Source: UBA2653 sp964572685
GTDB lineage: Bacteria > Pseudomonadota > Gammaproteobacteria > Legionellales > Legionellaceae
Assembly (NCBI GenBank): GCA_964572685.1
Contig: CAZNFJ010000001.1
Location: 1 to 64,000, forward strand
DNA length: 64,000 nt
Direction: 5' to 3'
Shown here: positions 51,399 to 60,488 of the stretch, piece after piece
How the letters are laid out: each line of letters starts with the position of its first letter
Numbering within the stretch: the first letter of the stretch is position 1
Translations under genes and position numbers: made by a program
Notes under the pieces: model-generated
The model's database searches: none
What the model saw: the letters and a program-made list of their open reading frames with translations, nothing else
What the model was told of the DNA's origin: nothing

Positions 51399-52045
51399 TC
51401 ATATTCAATCAAGTAACGAAACGTTATACGGGTGGTTATGAAGCTTTAAGTCAAATCAATTTTCGAATGGATTCGAAAGAAATGGTTTTTTTAACGGGCC
51501 ATTCAGGCGCGGGAAAAAGTAGTTTATTAAAATTATTGGCGATGTTGGAATCTCCAACATCGGGTGAGATCATTGTGAATGATCAGCCCTTGAATATGCT
51601 TAAGAAAAGTCAGGTGGCGCAATATCGTTCACAGTTAGGGATTACCTTTCAGTCACCACATTTATTGAATCATCGAACGGTTTTTGATAATGTTGCACTT
51701 CCTTTAATGATTAAAGGCGAGCAAGATGCTTTTGTTGCAAAACGCGTACAAGCGGCTTTGGATATGGTTGGTCTTTTAAATAAACAAAAAATGTTGCCTA
51801 TCCATTTATCTTGTGGTGAACAACAACGTGTCGGCATTGCACGAGCGGTGGTTCATAAACCTTCTTTGTTACTTGCAGATGAACCAACAGGGAATCTTGA
51901 TCCTGAATTATCATCTGAAATCATGTCAGTCTTTTCTCAATTGAATCAGGTTGGAGTGACCATTATGATTGCTACGCATGATTTACCCTTGATTGCTAGT
52001 ATGAAGCATCGCATGATTCAGTTAAAAGGGGGCCGGTTATGTTAA
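51395..52045 (+). CDS. ftsE: Cell division ATP-binding protein FtsE
   Basis: The 216-residue ABC ATPase shows Walker A GHSGAGKSS, signature LSCGEQQR, Walker B LLLADEPTGNLD and the H-loop ATHD. With FtsX it controls septal amidase activators during division. It overlaps ftsY and ftsX. Confidence 0.96.
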   Translation: MIIFNQVTKRYTGGYEALSQINFRMDSKEMVFLTGHSGAGKSSLLKLLAMLESPTSGEIIVNDQPLNMLKKSQVAQYRSQLGITFQSPHLLNHRTVFDNVALPLMIKGEQDAFVAKRVQAALDMVGLLNKQKMLPIHLSCGEQQRVGIARAVVHKPSLLLADEPTGNLDPELSSEIMSVFSQLNQVGVTIMIATHDLPLIASMKHRMIQLKGGRLC

Positions 52046-52959
52046 TCAATAAATGGTTTTTTTATCAAAAACAAGCGTTAAAAAGTTGTTTTTTGCATTT
52101 AAAATCTCAGCCGATTTTGACCATCATTACCAGTATGATGATAGGTTTTATTTTAACCTGGCCAACTTTTTTATGGGTATTGTCGCTGCAAACTAAATCA
52201 ATGATCACCGATTGGCAGAAACATGCTTATTTTAGTTTTTATGTTCCCTCTTCCTTAGATCTAATGACTCGAAAGGATATTATTACGCGTTTGCAGGCAA
52301 CTGAAAACGTGCAATCTGTACGCGTGATTTCTCCAGAAGATTCTTTGAAAAAATTATTGGATCAAGATGAAGAAAATCTACTACAACAAGCTGGGATGCA
52401 TAATCCCTTACCTTATGTGCTGGAGGTTTATCCTAATCCACAAGTACTTAATCAAGGTGCTTTATCGAATTTTTACGAATCCTTGTCTACCATCCCGTAT
52501 TTGGAATCTGCTAAGAATGATCTGGGCTGGTTTGAGCGTTTATCTGCATTTGAACGTTTTTTAACTCATTTTTCGATATTATTGCTTGGGATATTATTAT
52601 TAGGCGTGACGTTTTTAGTGTCTAATACGTTGCGAATGGTTATTCATTCTCATTATGATGAAATTCAAATTTTAAAACTGATTGGAGCCTCTCAAAGATT
52701 TATTTTGAGACCTTTTCTTTATGCAGGTGCATTTTATGGTTTATTGGGTTCGATAGTTGCCATTTTATCTGTTGATATATTAATGAGTTTAATGCAAGAT
52801 TATTTTCGGCCATTGGCTATGCTTTATAATTATGTAGGCCAAATACCTTTAATGAGTTTCTTGCAAGTTTTATGTGTATCAGGTATTGCTGTATTTTTGG
52901 GTTGGGTGGCAGCGTGGGTTTTTGTTCGATATTATTTGAATGCTATTGAACCTGTTTAG
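52039..52959 (+). CDS. ftsX: Cell division permease FtsX
   Basis: The 306-residue protein has four membrane helices (about 25-50, 178-200, 225-250, 275-298). The large periplasmic loop lies after the first helix and contains the DLMTRKDIITRLQATENVQSV pattern. EIQILKLIGASQRFILRPF is the typical FtsX intracellular loop. It completes the ftsY-ftsE-ftsX unit; rpoH follows. Confidence 0.95.
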   Translation: MLINKWFFYQKQALKSCFLHLKSQPILTIITSMMIGFILTWPTFLWVLSLQTKSMITDWQKHAYFSFYVPSSLDLMTRKDIITRLQATENVQSVRVISPEDSLKKLLDQDEENLLQQAGMHNPLPYVLEVYPNPQVLNQGALSNFYESLSTIPYLESAKNDLGWFERLSAFERFLTHFSILLLGILLLGVTFLVSNTLRMVIHSHYDEIQILKLIGASQRFILRPFLYAGAFYGLLGSIVAILSVDILMSLMQDYFRPLAMLYNYVGQIPLMSFLQVLCVSGIAVFLGWVAAWVFVRYYLNAIEPV

Positions 52960-52975
52960 CATAGCATGGTATAAT
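52946..52975 (+). promoter_or_regulatory. Candidate promoter of rpoH
   Basis: TTGAAC (52946-52951), 18-base spacer and a perfect TATAAT (52970-52975), starting within the end of ftsX and 31 bases before the rpoH ATG. Confidence 0.5.
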
Positions 52976-53006
52976 TTTCAGTCACACGGTATATAAAGAG
53001 GAACAT

Positions 53007-53861
53007 ATGACATCTGTATTTATGCCTACAATTTCTTCTGGTGGTTTAGATGGTTATATTCATTATGTAAATCAAATACCTTTACTCTCTGCAGATGAAG
53101 AAGCCGAGCTTGCCCGAGATTTTCATGAACATCAAAATTTAGAAGCAGCGCGAACCTTGGTTTTAGCGCATTTACGTTATGTTGTTCGAGTCGCTCGTGG
53201 CTATTTAGGTTACGGCTTGCCTTTGCACGACTTAATCCAAGAAGGTAATATTGGTCTGATGAAGGCCGTGAAACGATTTGATCCTAGTTTGGGTGTTCGT
53301 CTGGTTTCTTTTGCGGTGCATTGGATTAAATCTGAAATCCATGAGTATGTTATTCAGAATTGGCGGATTGTAAAGATCGCAACGACCAAAGCCCAGCGTA
53401 AGTTATTTTTTAATCTTCGACAAATGAAAAAACGTTTGGGTTGGATGCAAGCCGATGAAATTGATGCAATTGCCAATGATTTAGGGGTGACTCGCGAAGA
53501 TGTGATGCAAATGGAGCAACGCCTTAATGCCGTTGATGCTTCTATACATGCAGATGATCATGATGATGAGTATGAGCCTTATCATTCTGTTGCTCGCCAT
53601 TTACAGGCTCCTGACAGTGATCCGTGTTTAATTGTTCAACATGAGCGTGAATCTGAAGATCAGCACACACAATTGCATATGGCGATGAGTGCGCTGGATG
53701 AACGTAGCCAGGATATTCTAAAAAATCGCTGGTTAAATGAAGATAGTGCCATGACTTTACAAGATCTTGCTGATAAATATGGCGTTAGTGCCGAACGTAT
53801 TCGTCAACTGGAAAAAAATGCCATGGCAAAGATTAAGAAAATGATGGCTTCAATTCACTAA
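53007..53861 (+). CDS. rpoH: RNA polymerase heat-shock sigma factor (sigma-32)
   Basis: The 284-residue sigma factor has regions 2 (RYVVRVARGYLGYGLPLHDLIQEGNIGLMKAVKRFDP, then VSFAVHWIKSEIHEYVIQNWRIVKIATTKAQRKLFFNLR) and 4 (LQDLADKYGVSAERIRQLEKNAMAKIKK). The RpoH box QRKLFFNLRQMKKRLGW marks it as sigma-32 rather than RpoD/RpoS. It sits after ftsX as in most gammaproteobacteria. SD AGAGGAA. Confidence 0.97.
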   Translation: MTSVFMPTISSGGLDGYIHYVNQIPLLSADEEAELARDFHEHQNLEAARTLVLAHLRYVVRVARGYLGYGLPLHDLIQEGNIGLMKAVKRFDPSLGVRLVSFAVHWIKSEIHEYVIQNWRIVKIATTKAQRKLFFNLRQMKKRLGWMQADEIDAIANDLGVTREDVMQMEQRLNAVDASIHADDHDDEYEPYHSVARHLQAPDSDPCLIVQHERESEDQHTQLHMAMSALDERSQDILKNRWLNEDSAMTLQDLADKYGVSAERIRQLEKNAMAKIKKMMASIH

Positions 53862-54832
53862 ATTATTTTTTTTAATAGTTCCGTTTTTAAATCCTTATCG
53901 ATGAAAGCCACTTCAATCGCTTGGCGACTGATGGCTTTCATGGTTTCATCGCTATACTGAAAAGTCTTTTGAACCAAGTCATATTCTTTATCAATGGTGG
54001 TAGACATAAAGGGAGGATCATCGGAATTGATGCTCACCATGATGCCCTGGGCCATGAATAGGGGGAAGGGATGGTCTTCTATACGAGGATAAATGCCTAA
54101 AACTACATTACTGGTGGGACAAATTTCTAATGGAATTTGTAAATCTTTGAGCATCGAAAGAATGTTTTCATCTTCAATGGCGCGAACGCCATGTCCAATT
54201 CTATCGACTTGACAGATATTAATTGCGGTTTTCATGCTTTGAGCGTTACCCCATTCACCAGCATGGACCGTGGTTTTTAATCCTGCATCTCTTGCCATAT
54301 CATAGGTTTTTTTAAATAGTTGTGGCGGGAATCCCAGCTCATCACCTCCTAAGCCAAAACCGGAGACGAAAGAAAAAGGCTCGAGCTTTGCATGAAGTGC
54401 GACTTTCTCGCATGCTTCAACACCAAAATGACGAACGGCGGTGGTGATGATGCGACCGATAATACCATAATCATTTTGAGCTTTAAGAATTGCCTCACCA
54501 ATCGCGATTAAATGCTCACGAGATGGAATTTGGCTGACTTTTTCTGCATGATCAGGGGAGTACATCATTTCGCAGTAAATGACGCCTTTCAACGCACTTT
54601 GCTTCAGGTAATCGTAGGTGATATCAAAATAATCTTGTGGTTGACGTATTAAAGCAGCTAATTCATCATAAGCTTTCAAAAAATCCATGAATCCATTGGA
54701 GCGATAAAAAAATTGGGAGTGGTCTAGTAAATGGTTTGGGAAATTTAAATGATTGCGAAGGGCTAAATTTTTTGCAATCTCGGGACGAATGGTGCCTTCT
54801 AAATGAACATGTAATTCCGCTTTAGGTATCAT
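53858..54832 (-). CDS. add: Adenosine deaminase family protein
   Basis: The 324-residue TIM-barrel enzyme has the metal-site HVHLEG (residues 8-13), TVHAGEWG, the catalytic RIGHGVRA and SINSDDPPFM. It converts adenosine (possibly adenine in some relatives) to the inosine or hypoxanthine product. It is convergent with rpoH (4-base overlap). Whether the substrate is adenosine or adenine cannot be fixed by eye. Confidence 0.9.
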   Translation of the reverse strand: MIPKAELHVHLEGTIRPEIAKNLALRNHLNFPNHLLDHSQFFYRSNGFMDFLKAYDELAALIRQPQDYFDITYDYLKQSALKGVIYCEMMYSPDHAEKVSQIPSREHLIAIGEAILKAQNDYGIIGRIITTAVRHFGVEACEKVALHAKLEPFSFVSGFGLGGDELGFPPQLFKKTYDMARDAGLKTTVHAGEWGNAQSMKTAINICQVDRIGHGVRAIEDENILSMLKDLQIPLEICPTSNVVLGIYPRIEDHPFPLFMAQGIMVSINSDDPPFMSTTIDKEYDLVQKTFQYSDETMKAISRQAIEVAFIDKDLKTELLKKII

Positions 54833-54944
54833 GAATTCTCTTAATGAAAAGTATTATTCTTCATAGTAGCAAACATTTTGAAAACTAGAAAATCAAAGCG
54901 AAATGGGTTATGATGGCAATATTCTAATCATGGCGAGATTTTTG

Positions 54945-55133
54945 ATGAATTTGACGTTGGATATTGATAAATTTTATGTCAGTCCTTTTGACAAAATGAT
55001 GCGAGAATTTGATTCAACACATACAAGTTCTGCCTCTCAAATCAAAGAAATAGAAAAACATGCGAACATTGCAAAATTGCGTGATGAAGCGATTGTTGAA
55101 GATGAAAAAGAAAAAATATGGTCAGGATTCTAA
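54945..55133 (+). CDS. Small charged protein of unknown function (62 aa)
   Basis: I do not recognise the family. The ATG at 54945 (MNLTLDIDKFYVSPFDKM) is preferred for its GGCGAG SD; ATGs at 54930 and 54903 are possible. The product is acidic, helical at the C terminus (IKEIEKHANIAKLRDEAIVEDEKEK), with no signal or membrane part. It ends one base before the thioesterase gene, so the two are co-translated and may work together. Confidence 0.6.
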   Translation: MNLTLDIDKFYVSPFDKMMREFDSTHTSSASQIKEIEKHANIAKLRDEAIVEDEKEKIWSGF

Positions 55134-55134
55134 A

Positions 55135-55557
55135 ATGAGCATTTGGTTTAAACCGATTAGTTTAGATGATTTACGTATTCGAAACGAAAATACTTGCGCC
55201 AGTTATTTTGGTATCGAAATCACAGAGATCACTGATGAGTCCATGACAGCCATCATGCCGGTGACTCAAAAAGTTAAACAACCTATTGGGATTGTTCATG
55301 GCGGCATGAATGTTGTGTTGGCTGAAACATTAGCAAGCAATGCGGCAAATTGTGTCGTTGATATTGAAAAATATTTTTGTGTGGGTCTCGAGATTAATAT
55401 CAATCATATTCGTTCCGTTCAAGAAGGTATTATTACCGCCGTCACTCGACCTTTCCATTTGGGCAAATCGACACAAGTTTGGCACATTGAGTTGATGAAT
55501 GACGCAGGGCAAATCACAGCCGTTTCTCGAATGACTGCTTCTGTTCTAAAACGTTAA
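55135..55557 (+). CDS. Hotdog-fold acyl-CoA thioesterase (PaaI/MenI-like)
   Basis: The ATG at 55135 gives 140 residues, the normal size; the frame is open further upstream through the preceding gene. Family features: FGIEITEITDESMTAIMPVT, the catalytic loop IGIVHGGMNVVLAETLASNAANCVV (His-Gly-Gly and active-site Glu), and CVGLEININHIRSV. It would hydrolyse an acyl-CoA; related enzymes act on 1,4-dihydroxy-2-naphthoyl-CoA, but no menaquinone genes are nearby. Confidence 0.88.
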   Translation: MSIWFKPISLDDLRIRNENTCASYFGIEITEITDESMTAIMPVTQKVKQPIGIVHGGMNVVLAETLASNAANCVVDIEKYFCVGLEININHIRSVQEGIITAVTRPFHLGKSTQVWHIELMNDAGQITAVSRMTASVLKR

Positions 55558-55567
55558 AAATGAGTTA

Positions 55568-56569
55568 TCAAAGATTTTCCAGTAATATCTCTTTTAATGT
55601 ATCAATCCATATCGTTTGACTATTCAGACATGGAATATACTCAAAACTTTCTCCTCCTAGATCCATCCATTGTTCTTTTGCGCTGATGGCAATTTCTTCC
55701 AACGTTTCTAAACAATCTGAAACAAAAGATGGGCAAGCGACTTGAATATTTTTAATACCTTGTTGAGCAAGCTGCTTGAGGGTTTCATCTGTATAGGGTT
55801 TGATCCAAGGTGTTTTGCCTAGACGTGACTGAAAAGTCACCGTATAGTCTTTTGCAGCGATACCCAATGCTTTAGTGAGTTGATCTGAATTTATAAAACA
55901 TTGTTGACGATAACAAGCTTGTACACGGATATTTTCAACATCACAATTGCCTTGGCACAAGGGCTTGCAACCTAAAGACTCTAATTGTCGTTCAGGCAAA
56001 CCATGAAAGCTTAAAATCAAATGATGATTGGGTTTAATAAGCGCTTGCATGCTCTTTGACAGTGCTTCGATAAAACGGGGATGCTGATAAAAATCACGAA
56101 TGATATTGATACTTGGGATGACTTGTTTGGTGCTCAATATCTCGAATACTTTTTCAATACTCGAGCCTGTGGTTGCTGAGGCATATTGAGGGTACAATGG
56201 TAAAATAATAAGTTTTTCACAATTTTTGAGGGTGTCTAGGGCTTGTGCAATTGAAGGATGACCGTAACGCATACCAAAAGTCACTTGATAATGGGGTAAC
56301 GCTGCTTGAAGATTTTTGGCAAGAAGGTTCGTATTGGTTAACAAAGGCGAACCTTCTCTGCGCCAGATGGCTTGATAGTTATGACTCGAGGATGTGCTTC
56401 GAAAAGGAGCAATGATGCCATGCACGAGAATATAGCGAATCCAAAAAGGCAGGGTTATTACTCGTTTATCCATCAAAAATTCGTTTAAGTATTTTTTTAC
56501 ACTTTTGGGCGTAGGCGCATCTGGTGTACCTAAATTAATTAATAAAATACCTGTTTTTGTCATGAACAT
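55568..56569 (-). CDS. hemH: Ferrochelatase
   Basis: The 333-residue enzyme inserts Fe2+ into protoporphyrin IX. Motifs: GILLINLGTPDAP, YGHPSIAQALDTL, PLYPQYASATTGSS, LILSFHGLPER (catalytic His), VTFQSRLGKTPWIKPYT and ACPSFVSDCLETLEEI. The ATG at 56569 has GGA five bases upstream. It lies 60 bases downstream of the polysaccharide operon on the same strand and may share its transcript. Confidence 0.96.
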   Translation of the reverse strand: MFMTKTGILLINLGTPDAPTPKSVKKYLNEFLMDKRVITLPFWIRYILVHGIIAPFRSTSSSHNYQAIWRREGSPLLTNTNLLAKNLQAALPHYQVTFGMRYGHPSIAQALDTLKNCEKLIILPLYPQYASATTGSSIEKVFEILSTKQVIPSINIIRDFYQHPRFIEALSKSMQALIKPNHHLILSFHGLPERQLESLGCKPLCQGNCDVENIRVQACYRQQCFINSDQLTKALGIAAKDYTVTFQSRLGKTPWIKPYTDETLKQLAQQGIKNIQVACPSFVSDCLETLEEIAISAKEQWMDLGGESFEYIPCLNSQTIWIDTLKEILLENL

Positions 56570-56629
56570 AGCAATCCGGGATGAATATTGTCTGATGTTT
56601 TATCATTCTTCAGAATAAGGGTCAAGCTC

Positions 56630-58000
56630 TTATAATGGAAGTCCTCGTAGTCGATTAACAAAGTATTGTATTGTTGAAAATAATGCACAGAAAGAACGTA
56701 TTGGCCGGTAAAAAAAGACATCTATTAAGTTGAGCCATAGCACTTTCAACAGATCAGTTTTATGGTGATATTGATTTAGCGTTAAATAATGGATAAGTAA
56801 TGAGGAGATACTGACGATGAAAATATAGCTCCAAGCGATTAGTAATAACCATAATAATTCTTGTCTATCAATGAGGTTTAAACTCCACCCAATAATAGCC
56901 GTGAGATAAGCCACTCCTTCTACAACAGGTCCAAAGATTTCAAAGAGAGTATAGAAAGGCATGCCCAAGAGGCCAACACGCCCATAACGAGGATTGAAAA
57001 GCATATGCACATGTCTTCCTAGAGAGCGAAGAAGACCTCTTTGCCAACGTTGTCGTTGTGCCCATAACTCTTTGATGGTGGTTGGTTGAGCAGACCAGGC
57101 TATGGCGGATGCTGCATACCTGATTCGGTAGGGAATGTTCTGAGAGAGACTTTTATCATGAATGCGCATAATAATTTCTGCATCATAGGAATAATTGTCG
57201 GTATCAAAACCACCCAATTCAACTAATCGACTGGTTTCAAATAAAGTGAGAGCTCCTGAGTGACATAAAGAGCCACCAAGAGGGCTCCAAAACTCATGTC
57301 CATAAACAAATGAACGTAAATATTCTGTGACCTGTATCCCAAGAGTTGGATGATTAGGGATTTTTTTGAAACGAGCTTTCTTGATTTTGGGTTGATCCGG
57401 AATAAATATATTGCCTCCTATGGCCACACAATCGGGAGTGGTTAAATAGATATAAATAAGTCTGCTGAGTGTATCGGGTGTGATGATGGTATCGGCATCA
57501 ATGGTCACACATAATGGCGTTCGGCATAAATTGAGTGCAGAATTAAGACAATCTGCAGCAGAGAAGATTTTTTGATCATGTGCTTTGTTGATGACAATAA
57601 AATGCGGATGAATGGTGGATTGATAAATCCTATTGACATGGGATGTGGGTATTGCATAACGATAGGATTGAGAGGTTATTTTTAGTTGATAACGTTTTAT
57701 TAGATGTTTCAGTGTTTGGTCAGTTGAACCATCATTAATTACAATTAAAAAAGTATTGGAATAATTGTTTTTTAGAATGGAGTCAATCGCCAACCCAATG
57801 TGTTTCTCATAATTGAGTACCGGCATCATGACGGTGATACCTAAACCTTCTGGATAAACCAAATCTTTGATCAAATCACTGAAATACGTTTCTTGAAATT
57901 TCCGAATAATTCTTGGAATGCTGATAAGAAATAAGGTAGTGTAACAAATCCATAAAAGGGTAAAATAACATAAAATGAAGCGACTAAGCCAATAAATCAT
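56630..58000 (-). CDS. Membrane processive glycosyltransferase, family 2 (BcsA/PgaC-like)
   Basis: The 456-residue protein has an N-terminal membrane helix (about 8-28), a GT-A domain (about 50-330) and four C-terminal helices. Catalytic residues of processive GT2 enzymes are present: Asp90 (NDGSTD), DAD (168-170), Asp273 (SYDAE) and QRQRW (315-319). It should polymerise a sugar at the inner membrane and push it outwards. There is no PilZ domain. The gene overlaps the HEAT-repeat gene by 4 bases and belongs to the cluster ending at 61437. The polymer may contain uronic sugars, judging from the adjacent dehydrogenase; this is inference. Confidence 0.9.
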   Translation of the reverse strand: MIYWLSRFILCYFTLLWICYTTLFLISIPRIIRKFQETYFSDLIKDLVYPEGLGITVMMPVLNYEKHIGLAIDSILKNNYSNTFLIVINDGSTDQTLKHLIKRYQLKITSQSYRYAIPTSHVNRIYQSTIHPHFIVINKAHDQKIFSAADCLNSALNLCRTPLCVTIDADTIITPDTLSRLIYIYLTTPDCVAIGGNIFIPDQPKIKKARFKKIPNHPTLGIQVTEYLRSFVYGHEFWSPLGGSLCHSGALTLFETSRLVELGGFDTDNYSYDAEIIMRIHDKSLSQNIPYRIRYAASAIAWSAQPTTIKELWAQRQRWQRGLLRSLGRHVHMLFNPRYGRVGLLGMPFYTLFEIFGPVVEGVAYLTAIIGWSLNLIDRQELLWLLLIAWSYIFIVSISSLLIHYLTLNQYHHKTDLLKVLWLNLIDVFFYRPIRSFCALFSTIQYFVNRLRGLPL

Positions 58001-59043
58001 GGTTGTGTATCCTTGGTAATACTCATATGTTCCAAACGAAGTGATGAAATATCTTGCGCGAATTGATCAAGTCCAACTTTTGCTTTTTCCAAGGCTTGTT
58101 GTCCTTTTATTCCAAGAATACTTAAACCTTTGGCGGCTCGAAATCGAACCCACCAGACTTTATCATTTAAAAACATGGATATTGTGTCTACATATTGCTC
58201 ATCTTGGGTCCTCGCCAGATATTTCAAAGCACGAGCACGAATTTGCCAGCGTTCATCACAAAGAGCTTCTTGCAGATGTTGCTGATAAAAAGGTTTTTTG
58301 CTGAAGTTCAAATAGGTTAGTGCAGCAAGAGCAAGATCTAAAGATGGGTGATGTATGTCTTCTATTAAATAAGGCATTTTCATTTGAATCAGGGGAAGAT
58401 CTATTAGTACTCGATAATAAAATGTTCTAATTATCGGAGAGCTTTCGGTTTTAAGTTTTTTGATGAGCATTTTAGGATATTTAAAATTAGCTTCTTTAAG
58501 CACAAAAACCATTAGTTCCAAAGGAGAACGACGCCATTTAGAAAAAACCAAGGTTGCTTCATCAAATAGTCTCTCATTGGGTTTAATAGCCAGAGCTTTT
58601 AAAGCATTGATGGAAATAAGTATGACAGGATCATGTAATAAGGAAATGATAATATCGTCGGTCGGATAATCAACTCCATAGCGATGGACCAACTGAAGAA
58701 GAACAGCTGCCATGTATCTGTCATACCAAAGAGGAGCTTTGGCTCTATACTGGATTTGTTCGAGGAAAATCGATTTAATAATATCGATTTTTTCTGGCAA
58801 CTCATTTTCGATTTCCAATAAGACAACAAAAGTCATGTGTAAATTTTTTTTTAATTCTATTAAAGTTGCAGAGGAAATATCTGGATAATTTATCAAGGCA
58901 GTTTTGAATAAGGCACGGCGTTTTTGTTTAATGGGTATCAATTTTTCTAAATGCAGTTTGACAAAAAAACTGGTTATGACTAAAAATATCAGGATAAAAA
59001 CTTGAATACAAGCCAAAATGATAATGATATCTAAAAGCGCCAT
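57997..59043 (-). CDS. Membrane-anchored HEAT-repeat protein
   Basis: The ATG at 59043 (MALLDIIIILACIQVFILIF) gives 348 residues with one N-terminal membrane helix (about 4-28) and a cytoplasmic alpha-solenoid. HEAT-like repeats are visible at LHDPVILISINALKALAI, IEDIHHPSLDLALAALTYL, LCDERWQIRARALKYLAR and LNDKVWWVRFRAAKGLSI. It overlaps the glycosyltransferase (4 bases) and YaiO-like gene (13 bases), so it is a structural partner, probably a scaffold for the synthase. I know no defined enzymatic role. Confidence 0.8.
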   Translation of the reverse strand: MALLDIIIILACIQVFILIFLVITSFFVKLHLEKLIPIKQKRRALFKTALINYPDISSATLIELKKNLHMTFVVLLEIENELPEKIDIIKSIFLEQIQYRAKAPLWYDRYMAAVLLQLVHRYGVDYPTDDIIISLLHDPVILISINALKALAIKPNERLFDEATLVFSKWRRSPLELMVFVLKEANFKYPKMLIKKLKTESSPIIRTFYYRVLIDLPLIQMKMPYLIEDIHHPSLDLALAALTYLNFSKKPFYQQHLQEALCDERWQIRARALKYLARTQDEQYVDTISMFLNDKVWWVRFRAAKGLSILGIKGQQALEKAKVGLDQFAQDISSLRLEHMSITKDTQP

Positions 59044-60488
59044 GTTGCCCCCATTGTCCCACCAACCCATTCACGTTGTCTTTGATTAGGAAATACTTGG
59101 TTTTGGTATAAGAAGCTGAAGTTAAAAATGAATTGATCGTGGAAAGCGGCAAAGTTGATATAAGGACTTAACATGATTTTATTTTTTAGAACCAAAAAGT
59201 TAATGGTTTCTAAATTTGCCAAGTCTGGCGTTGTGCCTGAACCGATAATCATTCCTGCATACAAATAGGGTTCAATGAACATATGCCTCAAGTTTAGGGT
59301 GTAGAATATCGAATTTTGTCCACTACCAGGGAAATACATATAAGATCGAAAAGTCGTATTTAGACCTTGAATTAATTCTTTTGTCACCGATGCCGTCATG
59401 CGATTAAATTGCAGATTAGAGGTGATGCGATTAAATTGTTCACCAACCGAAAAATCAAAAAGTTTGGGCAATACTACATAGGCTTCTCCGCCATAGTTAT
59501 ATTTAGGGAATAAGATGGGTTGATTGGCTACACTTGCATCTAAATCTAGATAGACATATTTACCCAATTTGGGGAAGAATTCAACTTCATATTGAAGCGC
59601 TTCTTTTTTCAAGCGATTAGCGTAGTTAACTTTGCCATAGACTTTGCCTAATTCAGTTTGTCGTCCATAGAAAACTGTGGTGTAGTCCCAGAGTTGTTTT
59701 CTATCGGAGATATAATAAAGTTGATCAAAAACCCCCAGTTCATTTAAATAAATAGCTGTTTGAGGTATTGAGGCTTTTTCAATGGCCTTGACTTTTTCTT
59801 TGGATTTTTGATTCATCAAGTATTTTAAGTCAGCTTGTTTTTTTAATAGAACTAAATGTTTGGGTGCATAAATAAGACCTTTCTGGGTAAGGGCAAGCCC
59901 TTTTGAGTAAGCTTTCATCTGAATATGTGCTTGAATACAAACAAGATATAAATCAATGTATTTGGGATATTGTTGAATATAGGGGGTGAGTAATGGACAT
60001 ACTTTTGCATAGTGGTTATTTTTAAGCTCTGCTTGTGCTGATTTCAAAGCGGCATCCACATCTAAAGGAGTTGTAATTGTTTTTTTCGAAGTTTGTAGAA
60101 CTTGTGCCAGTCGCCATTTGATGGGATAGAACTCGGTATTAAAGGGATAAAATAATAAGGCAATTTCTGTCCAGTTCAGCGCCTCTTTGAAGTGTTCTTG
60201 TTTTTCAAAGTAAATAATTTTTAAAAGATAGGCATCACTGTCTTGTGGGTAATTTTGTAAAATTTGATTGATCAATGCGTTCGCTTTTTGATATTGATTG
60301 TTTTCTAAATAAATCTTGGTAATGAGGACCTGGGTGTCAACATCTGGTTGTTGTAAGGTTTTTGCGTATGCAAAAGCTTCTTTTTTTAAATGAAGATGCT
60401 CAAATGTTTTGAGTTGTAAAAAATCATCAGCCCAGGCGGGTAAGCACAAAAATAATCCTAAAAAACTTAAATAATTAGTTTTTTTCAT
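59031..60488 (-). CDS. TPR/YaiO-family outer-membrane protein (polysaccharide export)
   Basis: The 485-residue protein has a signal peptide (to about 20), tetratricopeptide-like repeats (about 25-230: EAFAYAKTLQQPDVDTQVL, YQKANALINQILQNYPQDSDAYLL, KEALNWTEIALLFYP, YSKGLALTQKGLIYAPKHL) and a C-terminal beta-barrel of the YaiO type ending in TWRF with the terminal phenylalanine. This TPR-plus-barrel plan recalls PgaA and NfrA, outer-membrane partners of surface glycans. It overlaps the genes on both sides, so it is most likely the exit pore for the polymer made by the glycosyltransferase. Confidence 0.85.
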   Translation of the reverse strand: MKKTNYLSFLGLFLCLPAWADDFLQLKTFEHLHLKKEAFAYAKTLQQPDVDTQVLITKIYLENNQYQKANALINQILQNYPQDSDAYLLKIIYFEKQEHFKEALNWTEIALLFYPFNTEFYPIKWRLAQVLQTSKKTITTPLDVDAALKSAQAELKNNHYAKVCPLLTPYIQQYPKYIDLYLVCIQAHIQMKAYSKGLALTQKGLIYAPKHLVLLKKQADLKYLMNQKSKEKVKAIEKASIPQTAIYLNELGVFDQLYYISDRKQLWDYTTVFYGRQTELGKVYGKVNYANRLKKEALQYEVEFFPKLGKYVYLDLDASVANQPILFPKYNYGGEAYVVLPKLFDFSVGEQFNRITSNLQFNRMTASVTKELIQGLNTTFRSYMYFPGSGQNSIFYTLNLRHMFIEPYLYAGMIIGSGTTPDLANLETINFLVLKNKIMLSPYINFAAFHDQFIFNFSFLYQNQVFPNQRQREWVGGTMGATWRF

